From: Tumebacillus_A lipolyticus
Lineage (GTDB): Bacteria > Bacillota > Bacilli > Tumebacillales > Tumebacillaceae
DNA: 64,000 nucleotides
Assembly: GCF_042682745.1 (NCBI RefSeq)
Contig: NZ_JBHUIO010000005.1
Coordinates: 744,001-808,000 of the forward strand
Reading direction: 5' to 3'
The notes below the pieces were generated by a model that was given only the letters and a program-made list of their open reading frames with translations, was not told the DNA's origin and ran no database searches. Both the position numbers and the translations under genes were made by a program. Below, piece by piece: positions 25,127 to 33,375 of this stretch. Position 1 is the stretch's first letter, and each line of letters begins with the position of its first letter.

Positions 25127-26171
25127 GAAACACCTCGGCAAACTCCCCGTTCGCCCGCTCATAGTCGGCCATCTGCCCGATGTCCATCCAATACTCGCGG
25201 ATCGGGAACACGCTCGTCTCGCGCTGCTGCTCGATCAGCTGCTCGAACAGGCTTGGCATATCATAATACTCACCGGCAGGGATCAGATCGATGCAGGAAG
25301 GCTCCAGCACGTAGATGCCCGCGTTGACAAAGAAATGCTCGACCGGCTTTTCGACGATGCCCTGCAGACGGTGCCTGTCCGTTTTGACCACACCGTAAGG
25401 AATCTGAAAATCGTACTCCCGCACGCACATCGTGCCCATCGCCCCATGCTCGCCATGAAAATCGAGCAACTGCTGAAAGTTGACCTTGGTCAGCAGGTCT
25501 CCGTTCATCACAAAAAATGTCTCGTCCGGACGCTCCGGCAACAGGGACAGCGCACCCGCCGTGCCCATCCGCTTCTCCTCGTGCACATAGCGGATCTCCA
25601 CACCAAACCGCGATCCGTCGCCGAAATAATCGCGAATCATCTCCGCCTTGTAGTTGACCGACAGATAGAATTTATGAAAGCCGTATTCGATGAAGTTCTG
25701 CATGATCGTTTCCAAGAGCGGCTTCGATCCGACTTTTAACAGCGGTTTGGGACATTCGTTCGTCAGCGGTGCCAAGCGCGTGCCCAAGCCGCCCGCCATC
25801 AGCACGACCCAGTTGTCCCGCTGCCCTGCGCGCAGCATGTCGGCCAGCACCTGCACCCCGATCACGATGCCCGATTGGTCGAGGATCGGAATCTGCTGCA
25901 GCCGGCGCAGCTTCATCGTCGCAAGAATCGTCTCCTGCGTGTCTTGGGACGAAGCGGTGATCGGATGGTCGTTCATGATATCCGCCACCGGGCGGTCGAG
26001 CGATACGCCGCGCAGGATGCCGCGCCGCACATCGCCATCTGTCACCGTGCCGAGCAGTCGGTTGTTCTCGCTGACGATCAAAGCGATCTGCAGCGCTCCC
26101 TGGTCGATCGTCTCGATCGCCTGCAGGATGGAAGCGGTCGGGGGTATCAGTATCTGTCTCCAGCTTTTCAT
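25113..26171 (-). CDS. ptmE: CBS-domain sugar-nucleotide transferase, PtmE-like
   Basis: A 352-aa two-part protein: a CBS-domain pair (about 8-115) and a nucleotidyltransferase domain starting with LMAGGLGTRLAPLTNECPKPLLKV (about 124-147). In Campylobacter jejuni, PtmE of this architecture makes GDP-glucosamine or its N-acetyl form for the legionaminic acid pathway. Conserved catalytic elements are FFVMNGDLLTKVNF and the C-terminal YWMDIGQMADYERA. It lies 20 bp after legI and overlaps legF, so it belongs to the same operon. GDP versus UDP or CTP preference is not readable here. Confidence 0.85.
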   Translation of the reverse strand: MKSWRQILIPPTASILQAIETIDQGALQIALIVSENNRLLGTVTDGDVRRGILRGVSLDRPVADIMNDHPITASSQDTQETILATMKLRRLQQIPILDQSGIVIGVQVLADMLRAGQRDNWVVLMAGGLGTRLAPLTNECPKPLLKVGSKPLLETIMQNFIEYGFHKFYLSVNYKAEMIRDYFGDGSRFGVEIRYVHEEKRMGTAGALSLLPERPDETFFVMNGDLLTKVNFQQLLDFHGEHGAMGTMCVREYDFQIPYGVVKTDRHRLQGIVEKPVEHFFVNAGIYVLEPSCIDLIPAGEYYDMPSLFEQLIEQQRETSVFPIREYWMDIGQMADYERANGEFAEVFHDRS

Positions 26172-26191
26172 CTCATCCTCTCCCTCGCTTC

Positions 26192-27259
26192 CTAGATAGG
26201 TTCCTCTTCTTGATAGTCGCGCTCCGCTCGCGTGCCGAGCAAATCCCAGTACAGCAGCGGCGACTTCCCCGTCCCCGGCCGCTTGATGGCGACGTTCTCC
26301 GCGGTCAACAGCTCGCCCTGGGCGATCGTTCGCGCAGCCACGATGCTCTTGCGGGCGACCGACCGATTTTTCAGCTCGGAGGCGACCGGAACTTTGACCG
26401 CGCGGCCGAGCGCCGCCTCGATCTGGCGAATGCTCGCCACCATCGCTTTGAGCTCCTCCGGCTCAAGCGACGCTTTGTGATCAGGGCCCGGCAGGTTGCG
26501 ATCGAGGGTGAAATGCTTTTCGATCAGCACCGCGCCCCTTGCAGCCGCCCCGATCGAAACGGCGATGCCCGCCGTGTGATCCGAGTAGCCGACAGCCAGT
26601 CCGAACGCCTCGCGCATCACATCGATCGCCCGCAGGTTGACCTCTGCGTAAGGCGTCGGATATTCGGTGGTGCAGTGCAGCAGCGTGACGTTCTCCTGCA
26701 GGGCGCGCCGTCCTTCCTCTGCCGCGTAGGCCGCCTGAAACGACTCGACCGCAGGCTGTTCCCAGCCGAGGTAGCCGAACGCCAGCACCCCGAGCGCCGT
26801 CTCCACCTCGCCGAGCGTGCTCATGCCGGTCGAGAGGATGATCGGCTTGCCCGTCTGCGCCATCTTCAAGAGCAGCGGCGCGTTGGTGATCTCGCCGGAG
26901 GGCACTTTTAAGCGCGGCAGGTCGAACGTCTCCGCCAGCAGATCGACGCTGTCCGGATCGAACGGGGTGGACAAAAATTGAATGCCCCGCGACCGACAGT
27001 GGTCGATCAGCACGCGATGTGACGCTTCGTCCAGCTCCAGCCGTTTGATCATCTCAAACTGCGACTCTTCCGCCCCGGTCTCCCGCGCTTGATATTCCGC
27101 TTTCGGCGCCGAGCGGGCGACCAGCTTTTCCGTCTTGAAGGTCTGAAATTTGACCGCGTCCGCCCCCGCCTCGACCGCCGCGTCGATCAGTTGCTTGGCG
27201 AGGTCGAGCGAGCCGTTGTGGTTGACCCCCGCTTCGGCGATGATGTAGGTTTCTCTCAT
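26192..27259 (-). CDS. legI: NeuB-family nonulosonate synthase (legionaminate synthase-like)
   Basis: The enzyme condenses phosphoenolpyruvate with a six-carbon amino sugar to form the nine-carbon acid. The 355-aa protein has the NeuB TIM barrel (IIAEAGVNHNGSLDLAKQL at 5-23, FQTFKTEKL, STGMSTLGEVE, GYSDHTAGI, LIEKHFTLD) and a C-terminal SAF antifreeze-like domain (VARKSIVAARTIAQGE.. then VAIKRPGTG). The ATG at 27259 overlaps the legG stop as ATGA. NeuB and LegI cannot be separated by eye; the neighbours favour LegI. Confidence 0.92.
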   Translation of the reverse strand: MRETYIIAEAGVNHNGSLDLAKQLIDAAVEAGADAVKFQTFKTEKLVARSAPKAEYQARETGAEESQFEMIKRLELDEASHRVLIDHCRSRGIQFLSTPFDPDSVDLLAETFDLPRLKVPSGEITNAPLLLKMAQTGKPIILSTGMSTLGEVETALGVLAFGYLGWEQPAVESFQAAYAAEEGRRALQENVTLLHCTTEYPTPYAEVNLRAIDVMREAFGLAVGYSDHTAGIAVSIGAAARGAVLIEKHFTLDRNLPGPDHKASLEPEELKAMVASIRQIEAALGRAVKVPVASELKNRSVARKSIVAARTIAQGELLTAENVAIKRPGTGKSPLLYWDLLGTRAERDYQEEEPI

Positions 27260-28422
27260 CTCTTTACCTCGTAGAAAGATTTCTGCAAGATGCCCTCCAA
27301 GCGGACATGCTTCAGATGCTCCTTGATCTTGACAGAAGCGTTTCCGTCGCCAAATGGCGAGCTGATGCCTGCGAGCGTCTGCTGAAACGATGCGGACAGC
27401 CCGCGCTCGATCGCCGCCGCCACCGCATCGGCAGATGACGCGCAGTCGATCACCGACGCGGGGCGCAACCGCCCGCGCTGACGGTCGCCGATGTTGATCG
27501 TCGGCTTGTGAAACAGCGGCACCTCGTACAGCCCGCTCGACGAGTTGCCGACCACCAGATCGCAGTGGGCGATCGCGCTCAAGTAGCGCAGCTGTCCGAG
27601 CGAGGTGGCAACAAACACCCGCTCTGGCGCATCGGCCGCATACTCGTCGATCATCTGTCCGATGATGCGCCCTTCTGTGTCAGAGTTCGGCTTGGTGAAC
27701 AAAATCTTTGCCTCGGGAAACCTGTCGAGCGCCCGCATCAGCTCGCGCATCGCCGCTTCCGAACCGCCCGCCTGCAAGGTGACCGGATGGTAGGTGACCA
27801 AAAAGTTGGTCTGTCCGAGGGCGAACCGGATCGATTGTTCAAACTCCGCTCGCGACAGCAGCTGCAGCCGGGTGATCTGATCGAGCCCGGGCGCCCCGAA
27901 GTTCAGGACGCGCTCCGGCGCTTCGCCCAACTGGATCACCCGCTGCCGATACGCTTCTGCCGCCGTATAGTGCAGATGGGACATCTTGGTCACCGCGTGG
28001 CGGATCGATTCGTCGACCGCCCCTTCGGTCAGCTCGCCCCCGTGCAGGTGGGCGACCGGGATGCGCGCGATCAGAGCGGCTTGCACCGCCGCCAAGATCT
28101 CATAGCGGTCGCCGAGCACCACCATCACATCCGGCTGCAAACGGTCGAGCGCATCGGCAAACCCGATCGTCGCAAGCCCGATCGACTTGGCGATGCCGAC
28201 CGGGGTGTCGCTCGACAGCAGCATCTCCACCTTCTCATCGATCGGAAAACCGTCCGCTTCCATCACGCGATAGGTCAGACCAAACTCTGGCGACAGGTGC
28301 ATGCCGGTCACGATCGTCTGCAATTGCAGCGACTCGTCCGCTGCGATCTCTTTCATCAGCCAATAGAGCAGACCGTAGTCGGCGCGGGTTCCGGTCACCA
28401 CACAAATCTTGCGCTTCTCCAT
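27256..28422 (-). CDS. legG: NeuC-family hydrolysing UDP-sugar 2-epimerase (LegG-like)
   Basis: The enzyme epimerises C2 and removes the nucleotide, giving the free diacetamido mannose-type substrate for the synthase. The 388-aa protein starts CVVTGTRADYGLLYWLMKEI, the UDP-GlcNAc 2-epimerase signature. It continues with VVLGDRYEILAA, HLHGGELTEGAVDESIRHAVTKMSHLH (split here by position 125-150) and the nucleotide-binding VGNSSSGLYEVP. It begins one base after legC and overlaps legI, indicating tight coupling. Confidence 0.92.
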   Translation of the reverse strand: MEKRKICVVTGTRADYGLLYWLMKEIAADESLQLQTIVTGMHLSPEFGLTYRVMEADGFPIDEKVEMLLSSDTPVGIAKSIGLATIGFADALDRLQPDVMVVLGDRYEILAAVQAALIARIPVAHLHGGELTEGAVDESIRHAVTKMSHLHYTAAEAYRQRVIQLGEAPERVLNFGAPGLDQITRLQLLSRAEFEQSIRFALGQTNFLVTYHPVTLQAGGSEAAMRELMRALDRFPEAKILFTKPNSDTEGRIIGQMIDEYAADAPERVFVATSLGQLRYLSAIAHCDLVVGNSSSGLYEVPLFHKPTINIGDRQRGRLRPASVIDCASSADAVAAAIERGLSASFQQTLAGISSPFGDGNASVKIKEHLKHVRLEGILQKSFYEVKR

Positions 28423-28423
28423 C

Positions 28424-29581
28424 TCAGCCTCCCAAAAAGACGCTGCTCGGAATGTTGATCGTGCGCCGTTCTAAGCTCTCCGCCACAGAAAGATCCATGC
28501 GCGGGCAGTCTGCGAACATCGGCAGCTTGTGCATCCCCGTCCAGAACGGGCGGGTCATGATGCCTGCGCTGTTGGTCGCTTCGAGCAACGAGTCGCGCAG
28601 GTGCGCTTGCTGCTCGTCCAAGAGGATCGCATTGAGCCAGTAGTTGCTTCTGGAGAACTCCGGCTCGGTGAAAAACTGCACGCCAGCAAGGTCAGCAAAC
28701 GCTTCTCGGTAGCGCTCCGCAAGCGCCCGCTTCTGCTCGACGTATGCATCCAACTGCTCCAGCTGCGCACAGCCGAGCGCCGCGTTCAAGTTGGGCATGC
28801 GGTAGTTGTAGCCGATCGCATCGTGGTTAAACTCCCAGCGGTGCGGCACTTTCGCGGTGGTGGTCAGATGTTTGGCCCGCTTGGCCAGCTCCGGGTCGTT
28901 CGTTACGATCGCCCCGCCGCCACCTGTCGTCACCACCTTGTTGCCGTTGAAGGAGAGCGCGGAGATGCGGCCAAATCCGCCGGTGTGCTTGCCTTTGTAG
29001 AAAGAGCCGAGCGATTCTGCCGCGTCCTCCACCAGCTCCAGCCGATAGCGGGCGCAGAGATCGAGCAGCGGGTCGAGATCGACCGCATGGCCAAACGTAT
29101 GCATCGGCACAACCGCTTTGATCCGACGTCCTGTCACTCGGTTGTAACTGCCGTCGGCGCGAACCTCGGCGATCTCCGCCAGGTAGTCGGCCAGCTTGTG
29201 CGGGTCCAGCCCGAGCGTTCGCTCTTCGCTGTCGACAAGGTGCGGAATCGCCCCGCAGTAGGAGATCGCGTTCGCCGTGGCGACAAAGGTCAGCGTGGGC
29301 ATCAGCACCTCGTCGCCCGCTTCGACCCCGACCAGCTGCAAGCAGATGTGGAGCGCCGCCGTCCCGTTGGCGACTGCGACCGCATGAGCGACTTCTGTGT
29401 GCTCGGCCAGTTTTTGTTCAAAAAGGTCGACATACTTGCCGACAGATGACACCCAGCCGGTGTCGATACATTCTTTGACATAGTCCCATTCGCGACCTTG
29501 AAAATAAGGTTCATGCAGCGCGATAAACGAGCGGTCTGCGGGCAGCACCGACCGCAACTTTTCGATGATCAGCTCATTCAT
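28424..29581 (-). CDS. legC: PLP-dependent sugar 4-aminotransferase (LegC-like)
   Basis: A DegT/DnrJ/EryC1 aminotransferase of 385 aa that should aminate the 4-keto sugar made by LegB. Key segments are VANGTAALHICLQL, MPTLTFVATANAISYCGA, VEDAAESLGSFYKGKHTG and the PLP lysine in SFNGNKVVTTGGGG (near 218). The C-terminal IPSSVFLG lacks an adjacent acetyltransferase domain. The ATG overlaps the legB stop by 4 bp. The variant VSSVGKYVDLFE near residue 46 is typical of LegC-type enzymes acting with NeuB/NeuC. Confidence 0.9.
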   Translation of the reverse strand: MNELIIEKLRSVLPADRSFIALHEPYFQGREWDYVKECIDTGWVSSVGKYVDLFEQKLAEHTEVAHAVAVANGTAALHICLQLVGVEAGDEVLMPTLTFVATANAISYCGAIPHLVDSEERTLGLDPHKLADYLAEIAEVRADGSYNRVTGRRIKAVVPMHTFGHAVDLDPLLDLCARYRLELVEDAAESLGSFYKGKHTGGFGRISALSFNGNKVVTTGGGGAIVTNDPELAKRAKHLTTTAKVPHRWEFNHDAIGYNYRMPNLNAALGCAQLEQLDAYVEQKRALAERYREAFADLAGVQFFTEPEFSRSNYWLNAILLDEQQAHLRDSLLEATNSAGIMTRPFWTGMHKLPMFADCPRMDLSVAESLERRTINIPSSVFLGG

Positions 29582-30588
29582 AGGTTATAGATGTCGGCTT
29601 TATAGCCTTTGAGATGCTCAGGGTTGGTGAACCATTCGACCGTCTCCAACAGCCCCCGCTTGAACCCGTCGCGCCCGCCATACTTCGGTTCCCAGCCGAG
29701 CAGTTCTTTCGCCTTCGTGTTGTCTGCCCACAGGCGTTCGACTTCGCTCTTCTCCGGGCGCAGGCGCGCCGCTTCCGTCTCGATCGCAACTTCAGCTCCC
29801 ATCACCTCGGCGATCAGCTCCACCGTCTCGCCGATCGAGATCTCATAGTTGCTGCCGATGTTGATCACCTGCCCGATCGCAGCATCAGACTGCGCCACGG
29901 CGAGAAACCCTTCCACCGTATCCCGCACGTAGTTAAAATCGCGGGTCGGGTGCAGTGAACCGAGCTGAATCGTGCGCTTGCCATTGGCGATCTGCGTGAT
30001 GATCGTGGGGATGATCGCGCGCGCCGACTGACGCGGGCCATACGTGTTGAACGGGCGGATGATGCTCAGCGGCGTATCGAACGACGTGTAAAACGACATC
30101 GCCATCTGGTCGGCGCCGATCTTGCTCGCCGAGTAGGGCGACTGCCCCTGCAGCGGATGCTCCTCGGTGATCGGGACGAAGCGCGCCGTGCCGTACACTT
30201 CGGAAGTCGAGGTGTGCACCACCTTTTCAACCCCCAGCTCACGCGCCGCCTGCACGATGTTCAACGTGCCTTTCACATTGGTGTCCACATACGTATCTGG
30301 CGAATGGTACGAGTAGGGAATGGCGATCAGGGCGGCCAGATGCAGCACGACGTCGCACCCTTTCATCGCCTGCTTGACGCCATGCGGGTCGCGGATATCC
30401 CCAGCGAAGACGTCGAGGTGTTGGCGCACCTCCGCCGGGGAGTGGTCGAGCCATCCCCACGAGTTGAACGAGTTGTAGGCGACAAAAGCGCGCACATCAT
30501 GGCCTCTTCGCACCAACTCTTCGGTGAGGTGAGAACCGATAAACCCGTCCGCCCCCGTCACCAGAATCTTTTTGTTCTTCAAATCCAC
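29578..30588 (-). CDS. legB: NAD-dependent sugar 4,6-dehydratase (LegB-like)
   Basis: A 336-aa extended short-chain dehydrogenase with the Rossmann motif VTGADGFIGSH at 10-20, the YxxxK catalytic pair in YSASKIGAD and the dehydratase-type TSTSEVYGT. It should convert the nucleotide-activated GlcNAc to the 4-keto-6-deoxy form, the first committed step to legionaminic acid. It is the first gene of the leg operon, 110 bp after the fliT-like gene. An epimerase role is less likely given the TSTSEVYG/LegB-style context. Confidence 0.9.
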   Translation of the reverse strand: MDLKNKKILVTGADGFIGSHLTEELVRRGHDVRAFVAYNSFNSWGWLDHSPAEVRQHLDVFAGDIRDPHGVKQAMKGCDVVLHLAALIAIPYSYHSPDTYVDTNVKGTLNIVQAARELGVEKVVHTSTSEVYGTARFVPITEEHPLQGQSPYSASKIGADQMAMSFYTSFDTPLSIIRPFNTYGPRQSARAIIPTIITQIANGKRTIQLGSLHPTRDFNYVRDTVEGFLAVAQSDAAIGQVINIGSNYEISIGETVELIAEVMGAEVAIETEAARLRPEKSEVERLWADNTKAKELLGWEPKYGGRDGFKRGLLETVEWFTNPEHLKGYKADIYNL

Positions 30589-30634
30589 AGCTCATCCACC
30601 CTCATCTTCTCGATTTTCCAGCTGCGCTCCACAA

Positions 30635-30685
30635 TTACCCACAGATTTACACACATATCCACAGGCGTTATCCACATTACTCACA
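30635..30685 (+). promoter_or_regulatory. Cluster of four DnaA-box-like 9-mers
   Basis: TTACCCACA (30635), ATATCCACA (30655), TTATCCACA (30668, perfect match to TTATNCACA) and TTACTCACA (30677) lie on the same strand within 51 bp; each other site has one mismatch. They sit in the 110-bp leader between fliT and legB. Confidence 0.5.
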
Positions 30686-30698
30686 ACTGTGCACTTGT

Positions 30699-31070
30699 TT
30701 ATTTCTTTTTATCGATAAACATCGGTTCGTACACATTTTCATAGGGGGAAGCGTAGGCGTTCGTCGCTTCGCGCACCTGATCTTCCTTGGAGATCTCCAG
30801 CATCAGCAGTTGGCGCTGCCGCTGCATCTGCTGTTCGATCCAGCGATTGATCTCGTAGCTTTCGCGCAAGATCTCTTGAACTGCCCGCTCCTCCGCTTCG
30901 CCGATTCGCTCAAACTGATCGCTCGCTTCCAGCTCCAGATAGGTGGAGATCAATTCTTCGCGCTCGTCGAACAGAGCTGGCAGACGCTCGTCGTCCTGTG
31001 CGCGCATACACGATTCGATCCTCTTGGTCTGAGCGGCGATCTGTTGTGCAAGCTCCAGTTTCGTCATCAT
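30699..31070 (-). CDS. fliT: FliT-like flagellar export chaperone
   Basis: A 123-aa, almost wholly helical, charged protein immediately after fliS, where B. subtilis has fliT. Length and heptad-like composition (LELAQQIAAQTKRIESCMRAQ then RQRQLLMLEI) fit FliT-type chaperones of the cap protein FliD. Primary-sequence conservation in this family is weak, so the call rests on position and size. The start is one of two adjacent ATGs (31070/31067), with GAGGAGAACG overlapping the fliS stop. An unusually long C-terminal tail (about 20 residues) is rich in Tyr, Glu and Asn. Confidence 0.65.
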   Translation of the reverse strand: MMTKLELAQQIAAQTKRIESCMRAQDDERLPALFDEREELISTYLELEASDQFERIGEAEERAVQEILRESYEINRWIEQQMQRQRQLLMLEISKEDQVREATNAYASPYENVYEPMFIDKKK

Positions 31071-31078
31071 CGTTCTCC

Positions 31079-31483
31079 TCAGGCCTGATCGCCGGTGCGA
31101 CCGACCTGCGCCCGCACGATCTGAGCAGCCCCGCTGAACGCTTCGTGCAGTTCGGTCAGATGGACGAGCACCTCTTCTAAAATGGCGCGATCCTTTTTCA
31201 GATTCGCTTCGATCAGCCGCTGGTTGAGATATTGATAGATCGAGAGCAGGTTCTCCGCGACCTCGCCGCCCTGCTCGCGGTTCAGCGTGACGATCAGCTC
31301 GTTGATGATGTTTTGAACGCGGATGTTCTTTTCATGTGCGAGTTGGAAGTTTTGCTGCTCCAGACCTAACATCGCCTCTTTGCAAAAGCGGATCGCACCT
31401 TCGAACAGCATGAGCAACAGGCGCTCCGGCGTGGCGGTCTGCACCGACTGGTTTTGGTACTTCTGATACGGATTGTTGATCAT
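31079..31483 (-). CDS. fliS: FliS, flagellin export chaperone
   Basis: FliS binds flagellin in the cytoplasm and delivers it to the export gate. The 134-aa protein starts at an ATG (31483) overlapping the maf stop as ATGA and begins MINNPYQKYQNQSVQTATPERLL (split: NPYQKYQNQ at 4-12, TPERLLLMLFEGAI at 18-31), the FliS signature. The upstream extension of the same frame lies inside maf and is not coding. All four helices are present and the length is normal. It precedes the fliT-like gene. Confidence 0.96.
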   Translation of the reverse strand: MINNPYQKYQNQSVQTATPERLLLMLFEGAIRFCKEAMLGLEQQNFQLAHEKNIRVQNIINELIVTLNREQGGEVAENLLSIYQYLNQRLIEANLKKDRAILEEVLVHLTELHEAFSGAAQIVRAQVGRTGDQA

Positions 31484-33372
31484 CGCGCGTTCTCTCCCTG
31501 TTTGGCTTCTGGCTCCATTCGGCTCAGAGCGACTTTGATATGACCTAACAATTCTTCTGCCGCATGCACCATTCCTGTATAAAGCAGTTCCGCATTTTCT
31601 GTGATGCGCATCGCCTTCGCATGATCGGTCTCTTCTTCTGGCGCTTGGGACAGCTTGCCCTTGGTGACGATCAAGAGCAGATGCTGCAGCGGTGCATCGA
31701 GCCACCTGTGCTGGTTGAGCCGCTTGATATTGTCCTCGATGCGGTCGAGGGCGGCGCTTGCCACCGCCACCTTGTTGGTGCGCAGGCGACGCACTTTGTA
31801 CAGATCGCGCAGCTCCTGATTGTGGAACAGGGCGAGCTTGGCCAGCCGCCTGATCTGGTGCAAGGTCCGGCTCATCCGCTGCATCACTTCGAGGCTTGCC
31901 GCCAGGTCTTCTGCTGGCTGTTCGGCCGCTTCATCGATGACGCGCTTGATCTCGAACGGTGCGGTGCAGTGTCGATCGGCCGCCTCTCGCAGCGTCATGA
32001 TCGCCGTGCCCTTGATCTTCGCACCGCCTTCTGTCGCGTCGATAAAGGTTCGCTCCGTCTCATATTCCTCGATCTGCCCTTCAAACCAGACGCGAAACGA
32101 GTCGAGCTGCCCATCGGTCAACACAGGCTGTCCATCGATTCCCTCAACGTGGCGCATCCGATAGCCGTTCTCCATGCTCTTGGTCATCTTTTCGAACATC
32201 GTCCCCTGCGAATACGCCTGCCCGCCCGGGTAGGCGAGATCTTGCCCGATAAAGATGACCGGGTCGCATTCCATCCGACAGGCGGTGCTGAAGGCAAGCG
32301 TCGCAACAGAGCCGGATACGCTGAGCAGGCCGCGCGGTTTGACCTGCTTGATCACTTCGGCGATCAGCAGGTCAAAGTTGTTGGCACTAAAGCAGCGCGC
32401 ACCATACTCCTCGATGATCTTGTGGTGCACGTTGGGCACCATCACCAACGGGATGTCCTCTGGCACCACATTGGTAAAGTGGCGATAGTTGAGCTCCGAG
32501 CCATCGAGCGAAAAGATCAGGTCTGGCTGGATGCCTTTGTTCTGCAACACGCGATAGGCAGTATCGACGCAGAGGATCAGCGCCTTTCCTTTCAGCTCGT
32601 GAAGCAGGTCAACATTTTTCGCCAGCGACGGCCCGGCGGAGACGATGATCGCCGGACGGTTTTTAAACTTGTCCTGCAATGCGTTGATGCCCGGATTCTT
32701 CAAGATCGTCGGCAGGTTGTACAGCATGTTGCGCGGCCAGTCCCGCTGAAAGTAGAGCACCGTGTTCTGGTCGAGCCGCGCATCGCGCATCGTCCGCGAC
32801 AGCTCTGTCGAAAACTCCTGCATGTACTCGCTGCCGTAAAAGCGGCGAAAGGCGGGCCACTCCAGCCATTTGACTTCGAACAGGCGCTTGCTGAGATGAC
32901 CGCCGAGTTCGCGCGCTAACTCGCGGGCGTTTCCACCGACGATCAGGTGCAGCTTCGGATCTCCGAGCAGATCTCGGAGATCGACCGCGCCCATCGCCGC
33001 CGCAAACACGTCCCAGGACGGCTCGACGACCAGCAGCTCGACATCGGCGCCGACCGCTTCCCGCAAAGCGCTCAGATGGTAGCCGAGACCCATCCCCATG
33101 ACCGCGAGCGTCTCCGACTTCTCCTCCCCTTGCGAGTCGGCCCAGCGCTTCGCCTCGACGAGCGGCTGAAAGCGGCTGTGAAAATGGCCGGACACTTCAC
33201 CCCGCTTAAGGAAGAGCGTCGGAACGCCCGCTTTGGACGATTCGGCGCGCGCAAGCAGATCGGCCTGCTCCCGCTTGACCGCTACAAAGCGTTCAAACAG
33301 CTGTGGGTGCGCTTCGCGCAGCGCCGCTTGGTTCGACTCCGCTAAGCTTGCCAGTTCGAGGGTGGGGTCCAT
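31480..33372 (-). CDS. maf: Maf/DUF115 motility-associated glycosyltransferase
   Basis: Maf proteins attach nonulosonic acids (legionaminate, pseudaminate) to flagellin. The 630-aa product has the MAF_flag10/DUF115 core (RPAIIVSAGPSLAKNVDLL near 242-260, then ILCVDTAYRVLQNKGIQPDL, SLDGSELNYRHF, VSGSVATLAFSTACRM, FIGQDLAYPGGQAYSQG). An N-terminal Rossmann-like region (MGMGLGYHLSALREAVGADVELLVVEPS, positions about 92-119) precedes it and a helical C-terminal domain follows. It lies beside the leg cluster and 3-4 kb from hag, overlapping fliS, so flagellin glycosylation is the likely role. Confidence 0.9.
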   Translation of the reverse strand: MDPTLELASLAESNQAALREAHPQLFERFVAVKREQADLLARAESSKAGVPTLFLKRGEVSGHFHSRFQPLVEAKRWADSQGEEKSETLAVMGMGLGYHLSALREAVGADVELLVVEPSWDVFAAAMGAVDLRDLLGDPKLHLIVGGNARELARELGGHLSKRLFEVKWLEWPAFRRFYGSEYMQEFSTELSRTMRDARLDQNTVLYFQRDWPRNMLYNLPTILKNPGINALQDKFKNRPAIIVSAGPSLAKNVDLLHELKGKALILCVDTAYRVLQNKGIQPDLIFSLDGSELNYRHFTNVVPEDIPLVMVPNVHHKIIEEYGARCFSANNFDLLIAEVIKQVKPRGLLSVSGSVATLAFSTACRMECDPVIFIGQDLAYPGGQAYSQGTMFEKMTKSMENGYRMRHVEGIDGQPVLTDGQLDSFRVWFEGQIEEYETERTFIDATEGGAKIKGTAIMTLREAADRHCTAPFEIKRVIDEAAEQPAEDLAASLEVMQRMSRTLHQIRRLAKLALFHNQELRDLYKVRRLRTNKVAVASAALDRIEDNIKRLNQHRWLDAPLQHLLLIVTKGKLSQAPEEETDHAKAMRITENAELLYTGMVHAAEELLGHIKVALSRMEPEAKQGENAR

Positions 33373-33375
33373 CGA

